Shown here: positions 6,699 to 13,978 of the stretch, one piece after another
Layout of the letters: each line of letters starts with the position of its first letter
Numbering within the stretch: the stretch's first letter is position 1
Program-made: the position numbers and the translations under genes
Notes under the pieces: model-generated
Seen by the model: only the letters and a program-made list of their open reading frames with translations
Databases searched by the model: none
Told to the model about the DNA's origin: nothing
Virus record (IMG/VR): IMGVR_UViG_3300031974_003624
Coordinates: 1-20,308 of that record
From: a virus
DNA length: 20,308 nt
Strand: one strand, 5' to 3'

Positions 6699-7478
6699 CT
6701 AATAACTTTTCTTTTTTCTACGTAAAGTTTTCTTTTTCTTTTTACCGTAGCCTTCGCTCATAATCATGCCAAGTCTACGTGAAAGATCCACGGATTCGCG
6801 TCTTGCACGGTCAGCTGGTTCTTCTCCACCTGCTGCTGGTGCACTTGCACTAAAGTCGTCATCGCCTGGTGCTTCTAAATCTATGTCTGCGTCTGCGCCC
6901 ATTTCTGCATCCATTGGTGCTGGTGGACCTTCAGCTGCGCCCATAGGAGCTACTGCTCCGCCTTCGCCGGTAAGCAAACCAACACCTGCAATTAAACCAT
7001 TACGTGTTTGTTCCATTGCTGCATAAAGTGCTTCTAACCCAGGCTTTACTGTATCTTGGAATTGCTGGCTGGTGTCTGCTCCTAGTTCATCACGGATAGC
7101 ATCTGCTAACTGTAGCATAGTTTCGCTTTGCATTTCAGCAGTATCGTCCATCCAACCTGTAACTCTATCTACCATATCTTTCGATGCCATTACAAGTTCA
7201 GCTTTATCTTCAGCACCTTCAATAAGAGCAGCACGATTATCAATTTCAGCTTCTAACATTTCTACAAACAATGAGTTTTTATTATACTCGTCAGTATTAA
7301 CATAATCATAACTATTAGATTCTAGCAGCTTATTCATTTTGCTAACTAGAGTTTTATGCATTTCTAACAATTGATTATAAGAATAGTCATCTAAATCAAC
7401 GTCAGTTGCGAACCTTTCTACTAGATTATTTCTTAATTCTTTGTATGTAGGCTTTTTATTCATATCTGTAAGTTTCAT
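6699..7478 (-). CDS. Probable head/virion structural protein
   Basis: 259 residues, no named family I can assign. The N-terminal 190 residues are helical and acidic (for example SYNQLLEMHKTLVSKMNKLLE). A Gly/Ala/Pro/Asp-rich linker follows (about 180-230), then RARRESVDLSRRLGMIM and a very basic end (KKKKKTLRRKKKSY). The linker plus Arg-rich ending is like conserved structural proteins of marine T4-like phages, from memory. The frame extends to a TTG at 7490, but the ATG at 7478 has SD GGAAAG and comes after a GATAAATA late box. A role in the prohead core or DNA contact is possible because of the basic tail. Confidence 0.65.
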   Translation of the reverse strand: MKLTDMNKKPTYKELRNNLVERFATDVDLDDYSYNQLLEMHKTLVSKMNKLLESNSYDYVNTDEYNKNSLFVEMLEAEIDNRAALIEGAEDKAELVMASKDMVDRVTGWMDDTAEMQSETMLQLADAIRDELGADTSQQFQDTVKPGLEALYAAMEQTRNGLIAGVGLLTGEGGAVAPMGAAEGPPAPMDAEMGADADIDLEAPGDDDFSASAPAAGGEEPADRARRESVDLSRRLGMIMSEGYGKKKKKTLRRKKKSY

Positions 7479-7501
7479 AGCACTTTCCAATTTCTATATA
7501 A

Positions 7502-7509
7502 TATTTATC
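7502..7509 (-). promoter_or_regulatory. T4-type late promoter box
   Basis: Minus strand GATAAATA, 23 bases before the ATG at 7478, overlapping the end of the preceding gene. Leader contains SD GGAAAG. Confidence 0.65.
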
Positions 7510-7912
7510 TAATTGAAAAAAAAATATTTGATAAATGTTCTGCAGCTTGGTTCATATTCTCTGCACCAATTTCATATCTAGTTTTTAAAACTTGTTTTTT
7601 AAAATTATCTTTAGTTTGTTCCATAGAATTTTTATAAAACACACAATCATTATAATTTTTTCTTATTTTGTCATCTAAGGTTTTTACATCGTGCATGATT
7701 TTAACAGAAAAATCAGAACGTACAAGACTTAGGGCAGCAAGTTTTGTGAAAGTTTCTGTTTTGTATTTTTTGTTTTGAAAAATTTTATAGGCACGGTTGC
7801 TTTTTTTAATGCATGTATTGCCTATATAGATAGCATTGCCTTTTTGATAAGGAAAAAGTTTTATATCAATATCATTCAGGAGCTGTTTTAAACGGGGTAT
7901 GACAGTATTCAT
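7505..7912 (-). CDS. Hypothetical basic phage protein
   Basis: 135 residues, Lys-rich, function not recognised. It has a short beta-like segment (GNAIYIGNTCIKKSNRAYKI) followed by a long helical part. Its ATG lies 41 bases inside the end of the upstream gene (7872-8105) in another frame. No good SD is evident at that ATG, so translation coupling is likely. The downstream end overlaps a late promoter box. Confidence 0.6.
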   Translation of the reverse strand: MNTVIPRLKQLLNDIDIKLFPYQKGNAIYIGNTCIKKSNRAYKIFQNKKYKTETFTKLAALSLVRSDFSVKIMHDVKTLDDKIRKNYNDCVFYKNSMEQTKDNFKKQVLKTRYEIGAENMNQAAEHLSNIFFSIR

Positions 7913-8105
7913 TACGTTTTACAAAAGTACTTCCATCTTTCTTTGTAGTATTTACTAGATTCTTTCTCTCTAGTGTTTTTAAAATGACTTCTTCTCGTTC
8001 TGTTAAACTTTCTATCGGCACTGGCAAGCCTAGCTTACTTAAAAGCTTTTGTTCTTCATTTGTTCTCTGTATTTCATAGCCTAATATAAGCTCGTTAATC
8101 TTCAT
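7872..8105 (-). CDS. Small protein, winged-helix-like, with capsid-leader-like start
   Basis: 77 residues. It begins MKINELILGYE, similar to the shared leader though the Glu comes two residues later than in most. Residues 34-66 (LTEREEVILKTLERKNLVNTTKKDG pattern) look like a small winged-helix or helix-turn-helix segment. Its ATG overlaps the stop of the gene at 8102-8374 (ATGA). No known family was recognised. A DNA-binding role is only a guess. Confidence 0.6.
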   Translation of the reverse strand: MKINELILGYEIQRTNEEQKLLSKLGLPVPIESLTEREEVILKTLERKNLVNTTKKDGSTFVKRNEYCHTPFKTAPE

Positions 8106-8374
8106 AGCGGCATTGTTCCGCCTTGCACTGCCGGACCACTTAAAGACATTGTTCCGCCTTGCACTTGATTGTTTGCAGGCGGTTGCTGTTGAGATTGTCT
8201 CTTAGTATCTTGAGCTGTACGAAGCGCTTGTTGAGCAAGCGGAAGTTCTTTTTGTAATCTAGCTAGCTCTTTTGTATGTGTTTGTATACTACTTTGGATA
8301 TTTTTTATTCGTGCTTGTGCTGCTTGAACTGGGTCTTGCTGTGTTTGTTCCTGTACTAGATCTGTTACTTTCAT
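8102..8374 (-). CDS. Small coiled-coil protein with capsid-leader-like start
   Basis: 90 residues. It begins MKVTDLVQEQ, a candidate capsid leader. Residues 15-60 form a Gln-rich coiled coil. The C-terminal third is Gln/Pro/Gly-rich and holds two copies of VQGGTM twelve residues apart, encoded by a 19-base direct repeat. It overlaps both neighbours by four bases, so it belongs to a tightly coupled late operon with the basic protein upstream. Function not recognised. Confidence 0.62.
   Translation of the reverse strand: MKVTDLVQEQTQQDPVQAAQARIKNIQSSIQTHTKELARLQKELPLAQQALRTAQDTKRQSQQQPPANNQVQGGTMSLSGPAVQGGTMPL
8111..8165. repeat. 19-bp direct repeat, period 36 bp
   Basis: The same 19 bases occur at 8111-8129 and 8147-8165, in frame. 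They encode the duplicated VQGGTM at the C-terminus of the small coiled-coil protein. Confidence 0.85.
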
Positions 8375-8625
8375 CTTTTGTTCATTCCTTGTGATAAACG
8401 CTTACTTGCTGGGTTTACACGCTTTGTACGCTTTGCACGTCTTGCCATTACTTTACCTAAGCGTGCTCGAGTTATTTTCATTTGCGCACTGCGTTTTACA
8501 TTTGGTGCTGCGTGACATGCCGTAGGTGACGAAACAATACGGCCATGACGTTTACCGCTAGAACACCTATATTTTCTCACAAGCGCTGATCCTTTACGTC
8601 CCCATATTTGTTTTGCTTCGTTCAT
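8371..8625 (-). CDS. Highly basic small phage protein (probable DNA-contacting virion protein)
   Basis: 84 residues with very many Arg and Lys and few acidic residues. Visible blocks are IWGRKGSALVRKYRCSSGKR, then two Cys in total (RCSS and ACHA), and a basic tail RRAKRTKRVNPASKR. Similar small basic proteins with the W-G-R-K-G-S start are, as I recall, conserved among marine T4-like phages with no known function. Charge suggests binding of packaged DNA or RNA. SD AGGAAA precedes the ATG. It is the first of three genes joined by four-base overlaps. Confidence 0.68.
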   Translation of the reverse strand: MNEAKQIWGRKGSALVRKYRCSSGKRHGRIVSSPTACHAAPNVKRSAQMKITRARLGKVMARRAKRTKRVNPASKRLSQGMNKR

Positions 8626-8633
8626 TTTTTTTC

Positions 8634-8882
8634 CTAATTTATAATAAGCACTAGTATTGTGCTTAATAAACCTGCCATTATTGTGCCAGCTGTAGTTATT
8701 ATTGTAGTAATTAAAGTTTTATTATTTCTAGCAATTTGTTCATTCTGATTTTTTAACATACTATGAACCATAGATACCGACTCTTCTACTTTACTAAGAC
8801 GATATTCTAATACTTCATAACGCTGAGCACATAAGTCAACATGGGCTTCTAAATTTTCTTTTTCCAAATCTGTAGTACTCAT
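8634..8882 (-). CDS. Coiled-coil protein with C-terminal membrane anchor (XhlA/holin-like)
   Basis: 82 residues. Residues about 10-55 are a heptad-patterned coiled coil (YEVLEYRLSKVEESVSMVHSMLK) and residues 58-81 one hydrophobic helix ending LSTILVLII. This layout is that of the XhlA group, membrane proteins linked to phage lysis, and also of some spanin-like or tail-anchored proteins. Two lysozyme genes elsewhere in the window make a lysis role reasonable, but nothing specific proves it. It has its own late promoter box (AATAAATA) and an SD AGGGA. Confidence 0.6.
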   Translation of the reverse strand: MSTTDLEKENLEAHVDLCAQRYEVLEYRLSKVEESVSMVHSMLKNQNEQIARNNKTLITTIITTAGTIMAGLLSTILVLIIN

Positions 8883-8904
8883 TCTAAATCCCTATTTAAT
8901 ATAG

Positions 8905-8912
8905 TATTTATT
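8905..8912 (-). promoter_or_regulatory. T4-type late promoter box
   Basis: Minus strand AATAAATA, 22 bases before the ATG at 8882. It overlaps the stop codon of the upstream gene. Confidence 0.6.
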
Positions 8913-9291
8913 CGATAGTTTTAAAAATAATATTTGTATACTGCTTATCATTAGTGACAAAACATTGTTTCTCTATTTTTGCTGTTTCGTCTAGGTCTAT
9001 ATTTACTGGTATACTATCAAAGTCTTTCATTAAATTATCTATTGAAATACTGTCTTTCATGCTAGGAGTAAAAACAAAATTCCAAACTTGGTGTTCTCCT
9101 TTGAATTTACTTCCAAAAATCTCATCTACTTTTTCTTTTGATGATGTCAATTTGATATTTTCTAAATTAACTCGTAAACCAATAGTCTGCACTATCATAT
9201 CATTGTTATCTTGCTGTAAAGATTCTTTACCTAATCTTTTCCTTACATTTGTATTAGTTATGTCAACAAGGGTTTTAATTAAAAACTGCAT
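8908..9291 (-). CDS. Conserved hypothetical phage protein
   Basis: 127 residues, function not recognised. It begins FLIKTLVDITNTNVRKRLGKE and continues with NDMIVQTIGLRVNLENI; I recall the same opening pattern (LIKTLVDIT, then LQTIGLR) in uncharacterised proteins of T4-like phages. The C-terminal half alternates strands and helices. The ATG has no SD and is only four bases from a CTTAAATA box, so the transcript may be leaderless. The gene lies just after a strong terminator, so it needs its own promoter. Confidence 0.68.
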   Translation of the reverse strand: MQFLIKTLVDITNTNVRKRLGKESLQQDNNDMIVQTIGLRVNLENIKLTSSKEKVDEIFGSKFKGEHQVWNFVFTPSMKDSISIDNLMKDFDSIPVNIDLDETAKIEKQCFVTNDKQYTNIIFKTIE

Positions 9292-9295
9292 ATGC

Positions 9296-9303
9296 TATTT
9301 AAG
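9296..9303 (-). promoter_or_regulatory. Variant late promoter box at a probable leaderless start
   Basis: Minus strand CTTAAATA, four bases before the ATG at 9291. It lies between the terminator at 9310-9342 and the gene, where a promoter is required. Confidence 0.45.
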
Positions 9304-9309
9304 GTCATA

Positions 9310-9342
9310 AAAAAAGCGCCACTGGAAAAGTGACGCTTTTTT
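9310..9342. terminator. Rho-independent terminator (can act both ways)
   Basis: A 14-bp inverted repeat with one mismatch (centre GCG-CACT / AGTG-CGC) and a 5-base loop GGAAA, with A-run on one side and T-run on the other. It ends the transcript of the small virion-type gene at 9363-9743. Confidence 0.88.
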
Positions 9343-9362
9343 AAATCTATTATAATTGTATA

Positions 9363-9743
9363 TTATAGACCTTCGAATGTTGTTGGTTCTGTAACTGTTA
9401 CAGTACCGCCACCGCCACAGGTGTAAACACCTGAGCTAGTAACTGAACCAGCTGATGTGTCTAGTACTTGACCAATTGCTGTTGCTACTGAATCGATATC
9501 AGTTGCATGACGATCACCAACGATGAAAATTTCTAGTCCAGTAGAAATAATTTGAATCATCATTCCGTGTGAACCAATTGATTCTACAGTTTGCTGACCA
9601 GTTGCTGCTGTTAGTGCTACAGCATCATTTGCACCACTTAGTACACACTTATAAAGTGTTACCTGTGCATTACGTTGAATAGTACCAAGTGTTGGTGCTG
9701 TTGGATTTACGCGAGTTACATCTCTTGTTACGGCTGTTGCCAT
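9363..9743 (-). CDS. Small abundant virion-type protein (decoration-like candidate)
   Basis: 126 residues, beta-rich, Thr/Ala/Val/Gly-rich, almost no Lys or aromatic residues. The N-terminus MATAVTRDVTRVNPTAPTLG is followed by short strands (VTLYKCVLSG, IQIISTGLEIFIVGD) and a Gly-rich turn. It stands alone as one transcription unit with a consensus late box (GATAAATA), a very strong SD (AAGGAGAG) and its own strong terminator. That is how abundant structural proteins are usually arranged. Head decoration or tail tube roles are both possible; the family was not recognised. The frame opens at 9767 but the ATG at 9743 has the SD. Confidence 0.7.
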   Translation of the reverse strand: MATAVTRDVTRVNPTAPTLGTIQRNAQVTLYKCVLSGANDAVALTAATGQQTVESIGSHGMMIQIISTGLEIFIVGDRHATDIDSVATAIGQVLDTSAGSVTSSGVYTCGGGGTVTVTEPTTFEGL

Positions 9744-9792
9744 CTTATCTCTCCTTGTTTGAATCAAAGCAAACTTTTTGCCTTGTTAAAAG

Positions 9793-9800
9793 TATTTATC
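9793..9800 (-). promoter_or_regulatory. T4-type late promoter box
   Basis: Minus strand GATAAATA, about 50 bases before the ATG at 9743. It serves the isolated virion-type gene. Confidence 0.7.
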
Positions 9801-9828
9801 AAAAACTAACCAAAATAATTTGTTAATA

Positions 9829-10710
9829 CTACTTTTTGTTTAGTTTTTTTATTCTTTTATGCAATAATTTAAGTTGAGATATTGCCACTGGTCCTGCTTT
9901 AACAAAATCGTGTACCATTTGTATTATTGGCAAATAACTTTGAATAAAGTTTATTGGCGTTGCTTTGCCTTGTGCTGCATATTCTACAAATTTAGTAGCC
10001 CTTACAGCGTTTTCGTTACCTACAATTAATCTATAATAACTTACATCGCTAGGAGATTTTTCTAAATCTGGCTGGCTTATATCAATTTCTGTATCTTTAA
10101 CTGTAGGATCAATAAGTCTATTAGAACCAGCCCAAGTAGAGTAATAATCTATAATATCACTTGCTCTAAGCTTAGCCTGAGCTGCGTGTAATAATTGTGT
10201 AATTACTTCTTGTTTTTTTGAAATATGCAGTTTAGGAAAATTGCCTATGTCTCTTCTTAGAGTGCTATACTTTGACGTTTGTTGTCGTAGGCTATTCTGT
10301 ACTTGATAAAAGATGTTAAAACTCTGTATAGCAAATGAAGTAGGATTAGCTCTAACTTGTGTTAAATATCCATTAATGGTCATTATTGGCACTTGGGTAT
10401 TGCGTCGTATTTGTTTTGCACTGCCAGGATCTTTTAATTTATCCATTGCATCGTTGTCACCGCCTACAAAGTATAAAAAATTATAAAGATCGGTATTAGC
10501 CATTCTAAATTGTCTATAGCCGTCACCGCTTGTTGTTTTTCTTAGATAATCTTGCAAAAATAAATTATTGTTAGCGTCATATCGCATTACTTCAATCATA
10601 CACAATATCAAAAACATTTTTTCGCAGCAATCAGAATACGTTAATGATTTCTGATCAGACGAGTTTCGTGTCATCCTAGCTTCGTGAATTTCCTTAATAA
10701 ATTCCATCAT
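9829..10710 (-). CDS. Hypothetical virion-type protein with capsid-leader-like start
   Basis: 293 residues, mostly helical, function not recognised. It starts MMEFIKEIHEARMTR. The segment F-I-K-E-I-H-E-A is close to the T4 internal-protein leader (Q-E-F-I-A-E-A) and has an I-x-E cleavage site. The body has CCEKMFLILCMIEVMRYD and several Arg/Lys helices, ending in KLLHKRIKKLNKK. Its ATG overlaps the stop of the ligase-like gene (TAATG), so the two are coupled. It could be an internal head protein or structural protein. Confidence 0.65.
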   Translation of the reverse strand: MMEFIKEIHEARMTRNSSDQKSLTYSDCCEKMFLILCMIEVMRYDANNNLFLQDYLRKTTSGDGYRQFRMANTDLYNFLYFVGGDNDAMDKLKDPGSAKQIRRNTQVPIMTINGYLTQVRANPTSFAIQSFNIFYQVQNSLRQQTSKYSTLRRDIGNFPKLHISKKQEVITQLLHAAQAKLRASDIIDYYSTWAGSNRLIDPTVKDTEIDISQPDLEKSPSDVSYYRLIVGNENAVRATKFVEYAAQGKATPINFIQSYLPIIQMVHDFVKAGPVAISQLKLLHKRIKKLNKK

Positions 10711-11996
10711 TATAAACCACTTAACTTTTGAATACTAGATAACTCTTCATTTACTTTATTTTTTTCGTAACAGTTGCAATGCTTGCAGTCTGGACCGCAC
10801 TTACATTTACTTACTGGTTGTCCGCAACATGCCTCTGGGCACATTTCTTCTTTTGATTCTCTTTGCACTGCTCTATTAGCAGCAGTAAAGCCTGATCTAT
10901 CTACAAGTTTAATTGCGCCTTCGGAATGGTCTAACACATATCCTTCACCACCTTTTGAGCCAGCAGTAGTTGCTTTAATAGCGCTATCGTGCGAATCAAA
11001 CTGTTTTATTATATCATTTTTTATTTGCATTATACTAGCAACAATTTGCCACATGCCATTAAAACCATTTATATGCGTATTTAGATATTCTTGTATCCGT
11101 GCTTGTTTAGCAGGCGAAACCTTACTAGTGGCTAGCCATTGCATAAAGTCTGCACCGAGATTAGTTAACCCTGTGTCTACTTTTTTATTTAAATATGTAT
11201 AGAAAATCATAGGCAAATCCTTCATTTTAAGCCTTGTAATTCTCTCTACGTTCAACATATCATCTATCTGTGCACCATATTTTTGCACAAGATTATTAGC
11301 CTCCCTAGCATGCGAGTCATTTACATTAGGTGCACGTTCGACAGTAACTGGCGGAAAGTATAGTACTTCGCCTGAATTCATCTGATTTAAAATAGTGTTA
11401 TCAACTGCTGTATCTTTACCATCTGGGGTCATAAATCTATGAACCACTACTCCACTTGTACTAGCACCAATTTGCTGACCTATTTCACTTTCTGCATCTA
11501 CTTCATACGTAACAATGTTAGGTGTAAATACGTAATTTCCATTTTCATTTGTTGGTGTATCAAAGTATAACAAATCACCTTTTAAATAGCCTATTACATG
11601 CTTAGGAAAACTTCTTTGGTAAAGATCGTACAGCGCACTCATTTTTCCTGCAAACACTTTTTGAGATTCAGGATTGTTTGGATTTCTTTTACTAAACATT
11701 TTGTTTACAGCAGCCGCTGACGTAGGACGACCGTCGTAGCCTTTTGCGCCAAATCCGCTTTTATCTGTTAAAACAAACTTGCCTTCTTCGTTTCTTCCAA
11801 ATATGATAGCAGGAGAGCCGTCCCATTTAATTGTCACATCTTGATGCCTGCCTTCTTCTAAACTTTTTAGTGCTTCAACTGCTCTACGAGCGCCAGCTGC
11901 ACCTTCCCAAAACACAAGGTCTTCTGCGTGCTGTATACGAGCTTCGGCACCTTCAGTAATTATTTGTTTATTTTCAAAAAGCTCTTGTACTTTCAT
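10710..11996 (-). CDS. Ligase-fold nucleotidyltransferase-like protein with Cys-rich tail
   Basis: 428 residues. IKWDGSPAIIFGR contains the K57-x-D-G motif I of covalent nucleotidyltransferases (DNA/RNA ligases, capping enzymes), where Lys takes AMP or GMP. EGYV (from Glu351) and AIKL (Lys363) fit motifs IV and V. The middle part (about 90-340) is unlike standard ligases. The tail carries eight Cys in 24 residues (386, 390, 391, 398, 400, 404, 407, 409), likely a metal-binding knot. The start MKVQELFENKQIITEG has two L/I-x-E sites, so I infer packaging in the head. It is next to a nucleotidyltransferase gene, suggesting nucleic acid end repair or modification on entry. It may belong to the phage DUF6267 group, from memory. 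Activity is unproven. Confidence 0.7.
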   Translation of the reverse strand: MKVQELFENKQIITEGAEARIQHAEDLVFWEGAAGARRAVEALKSLEEGRHQDVTIKWDGSPAIIFGRNEEGKFVLTDKSGFGAKGYDGRPTSAAAVNKMFSKRNPNNPESQKVFAGKMSALYDLYQRSFPKHVIGYLKGDLLYFDTPTNENGNYVFTPNIVTYEVDAESEIGQQIGASTSGVVVHRFMTPDGKDTAVDNTILNQMNSGEVLYFPPVTVERAPNVNDSHAREANNLVQKYGAQIDDMLNVERITRLKMKDLPMIFYTYLNKKVDTGLTNLGADFMQWLATSKVSPAKQARIQEYLNTHINGFNGMWQIVASIMQIKNDIIKQFDSHDSAIKATTAGSKGGEGYVLDHSEGAIKLVDRSGFTAANRAVQRESKEEMCPEACCGQPVSKCKCGPDCKHCNCYEKNKVNEELSSIQKLSGL

Positions 11997-12015
11997 TAAT
12001 CTCTACTCTTTATAG

Positions 12016-12768
12016 TTAATATGCGTAGTTTTGTATTCCTGCTAGATCTTTGAGTCTAGTAATGTCAGCACTTTCGGGAAGTTGCTTACCACGTTTTTCA
12101 AATGCTGCTCTAGCATCAGCAGTTAGTTCTTGATAATCAACACGGCTTCGAAGTGCGGTAAGAATAGTTTCTACGCTTTCTAAATCGTCTGGCTGAGCAT
12201 TAGGTCCGATTAAATGCTGGGCTATTTCTTGTGGGTTACGAGTAATAACTTGATTACTCATGCGATCAATAAGGCCCTGCTGTGGGCTCCATTTATAGGC
12301 TTGCGCTGTTGCAATACTGCTCATCAGTATTTGTCTTTCTGCACCTGAGTAAGCAGTTGCATCATTAGACCCAGCCATACTCCATTTCATCCATTCGGGA
12401 TCACCAAACATCAAATCTGTTTGAACATATCCATTTCCTTCGTCTCCATTTATAGGAGTAAGAAAGTGAACACTTATGCCTGTCTTGCGTATCCATGTTT
12501 TAGGGTCATGACCATTTTGTTCACACCAAGCTGCAAGTTTTTGCACAAGTTCATCTTTGGTTACTTCTTGTTGATTTACAGCTACATCTAGATCACCACT
12601 TGTTTCTTTACGCCCTGTAGATCCTAACATAAAATCTTCATGCGGTAAATTTGTTATTTTTTCTAACCAGCGTAGGGTAGGCACTACGTCTTTTTGGTCA
12701 ATTCGGCGTGTAATTATATTGCCATCTGGATCTTTAAATATGTTGCCGCCTTCAAGTAGTAGGGCCAT
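12016..12768 (-). CDS. Pol-beta-superfamily nucleotidyltransferase
   Basis: 250 residues. The catalytic motif is visible: LGSTGRKETSGDLDVAV, with Gly49-Ser50 and Asp59-x-Asp61, the G-S-x(n)-D-x-D signature of minimal nucleotidyltransferases. A third acidic residue is probably the Asp in YVQTDLMFGDP. Such enzymes add nucleotides to RNA, DNA, proteins or small molecules. The N-terminus MALLLEGGNIF has an L-x-E site at residues 4-6, so it may be cleaved and packaged. SD GAGGAAAG lies just before the ATG. It is followed after 19 bases by the ligase-like gene. Substrate unknown. Confidence 0.75.
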   Translation of the reverse strand: MALLLEGGNIFKDPDGNIITRRIDQKDVVPTLRWLEKITNLPHEDFMLGSTGRKETSGDLDVAVNQQEVTKDELVQKLAAWCEQNGHDPKTWIRKTGISVHFLTPINGDEGNGYVQTDLMFGDPEWMKWSMAGSNDATAYSGAERQILMSSIATAQAYKWSPQQGLIDRMSNQVITRNPQEIAQHLIGPNAQPDDLESVETILTALRSRVDYQELTADARAAFEKRGKQLPESADITRLKDLAGIQNYAY

Positions 12769-13015
12769 TTTTACTTTCCTCTATTATTTTTCTCATGCCT
12801 CTGCGGAATTTTTCAGTGTCGCCAGTTTTTAAGGCATTTGTAAATTTCTTTTCTAATTTTAAACTAGCATCAGAACCATATTGATTATTAACCCTGTTTA
12901 GCAAATTTATAACACTTTCAAGAATATTCGAAGCAGAAGCTTCGATCATATGTTCAGATCCAGTGTGTCTGTAATTTTGTAATTCTTCTAAAATTGATCT
13001 AGTTTTTTTACGCAT
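12752..13015 (-). CDS. Small helical phage protein, probable leaderless start
   Basis: 87 residues, basic and helical, beginning MRKKTRSILEELQNYRHTG. No family recognised. The ATG is only four bases after a consensus late box (AATAAATA) and there is no SD, so it is probably read from a leaderless message. A later ATG at codon 23 lacks an SD too. Its end overlaps the nucleotidyltransferase start by 17 bases, so the two are coupled. Confidence 0.62.
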   Translation of the reverse strand: MRKKTRSILEELQNYRHTGSEHMIEASASNILESVINLLNRVNNQYGSDASLKLEKKFTNALKTGDTEKFRRGMRKIIEESKNGPTT

Positions 13016-13019
13016 ACAC

Positions 13020-13027
13020 TATTTATT
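13020..13027 (-). promoter_or_regulatory. T4-type late promoter box (leftward)
   Basis: Minus strand AATAAATA, four bases before the ATG at 13015. Predicted start of transcription falls on the start codon. Confidence 0.6.
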
Positions 13028-13036
13028 AAACTATAA

Positions 13037-13044
13037 ACTAAATA
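13037..13044 (+). promoter_or_regulatory. Variant late promoter box for the lipase gene (rightward)
   Basis: ACTAAATA, in the mirror position of the leftward box. The leader to the ATG at 13070 holds SD AAGGGAGAG. Confidence 0.45.
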
Positions 13045-13069
13045 GTTACGAGAAGGGAGAGCTCGCAAA

Positions 13070-13816
13070 ATGAATATGAAATCACTTCGTGTCTCTGGGC
13101 GGGGACACGTACTAGCCAAGTTATCTGAATTCGTTTATGAAGAACCTGATGAAGCAAAAACTCTTGTAAACGATTTTGGTTTTCACACTTTTGAATATTA
13201 CAACAGAGACGGTGCACAAGCTTACCGTTTTGAAAGCGACACTGATGTAGTGTTTGCATGCAGAGGCACAGAACCAGGCAACTTTAATGATATGCTAGCA
13301 GACCTTGATGCTAGAAAAGAAGAAAGCGAAACAGTAGGCAAAGTTCACAAAGGCTTTAAACGTGAAGCAGACGATATATGGGAAATGATATATGAAGATC
13401 TAGTTGCACTAAATGATGATAAACGTAATTTATGGTTTACTGGTCATAGCTTAGGAGCAGCAATGATTACTATAATGGCAAGTCGTGCATGGGAAGATGA
13501 TGCATTGCCGGATCCGATTGAATTACATACATTTGGTTCTCCTAGAGCAGGTGATGCCCAGTTTGCAGACAGTATGAAAAATTACAAGCATTATCGCTGG
13601 GTTAATAACAATGATATTGTTACAATGGTACCTCCCGCATTTATGGGATTCAAACATGCAGGTACAGAAAAGTATATTAATTCAGATGGCATTGTTGTGA
13701 AAGTTGGTTTTTGGAAAAAACTAATGGATCGTTGGAATGGTATAATGGGCAACAAAATGGATATGATAAACGATCATACTTGTAGCCTATACGCAAAGCA
13801 CTGCAAGGCAAATTAG
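13070..13816 (+). CDS. Class 3 lipase-like alpha/beta hydrolase
   Basis: 248 residues. Lipase class 3 features occur in order: VVFACRGTEP with DMLADLDA (oxyanion region, about 60-80), GHSLGAA (nucleophile Ser127), HTFGSPRAGD, NNDIVTMVPP (Asp182) and a His in NDHTCSLY (His236). The full Ser-Asp-His triad is present. No signal peptide, so it acts in the cytoplasm or on the inner membrane face. Cutting membrane phospholipids to aid lysis or feed nucleotide synthesis is possible, but that is inference. SD AAGGGAGAG lies upstream, with ATG at 13070 or 13076. A terminator follows after about 50 bases. Confidence 0.9.
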   Translation: MNMKSLRVSGRGHVLAKLSEFVYEEPDEAKTLVNDFGFHTFEYYNRDGAQAYRFESDTDVVFACRGTEPGNFNDMLADLDARKEESETVGKVHKGFKREADDIWEMIYEDLVALNDDKRNLWFTGHSLGAAMITIMASRAWEDDALPDPIELHTFGSPRAGDAQFADSMKNYKHYRWVNNNDIVTMVPPAFMGFKHAGTEKYINSDGIVVKVGFWKKLMDRWNGIMGNKMDMINDHTCSLYAKHCKAN

Positions 13817-13862
13817 TAATATTACTGTAACTTATGCGTTTTATGCAAAGATCGTTTGTTCT

Positions 13863-13889
13863 AAAAGGGGCTATTAAAGCCCCTTTTTT
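13863..13889 (+). terminator. Rho-independent terminator after the lipase gene
   Basis: Stem AAAAGGGGCT / AGCCCCTTTT with a 5-base loop and a T-run on the plus strand. Confidence 0.9.
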
Positions 13890-13890
13890 G

Positions 13891-13899
13891 TGTTATAGT
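13891..13899 (+). promoter_or_regulatory. Extended -10 promoter for the small-gene cluster
   Basis: TGTTATAGT (TGn plus TATAGT), with no good -35, directly after the lipase terminator. The same nine bases form the -10 at 17955-17963. A leader of about 73 bases precedes the first ATG. The 162 bases between the lipase and the small genes hold only this and the terminator. Confidence 0.55.
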
Positions 13900-13978
13900 A
13901 TGTGTAAATAGAGTTAGTAAAAACATTTTCTTTCTCTAAATTTTTACTACTACAACTACAAAAAAGGACTAAAAAACT

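Larger units (their letters stand above)
13018..13046. repeat. 8-bp inverted repeat forming divergent promoter boxes
   Basis: ACTATTTA at 13018-13025 and TAAATAGT at 13039-13046 are perfect inverted copies. Each arm contains a TAAATA box pointing outward. Confidence 0.7.

Noticed and set aside
6766-7026. Plus-strand frame opposite the Gly/Ala/Pro-rich linker
   Set aside because: Ser/Pro/Ala bias is the antisense of the linker codons; no independent coding evidence.
8954-9310. Plus-strand frame opposite 8908-9291
   Set aside because: Runs through the opposite gene and into a terminator; no SD and no family resemblance.
10774-11202. 142-residue plus-strand frame opposite the ligase-like gene
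   Set aside because: Antisense of a gene with motif evidence; no promoter or SD.
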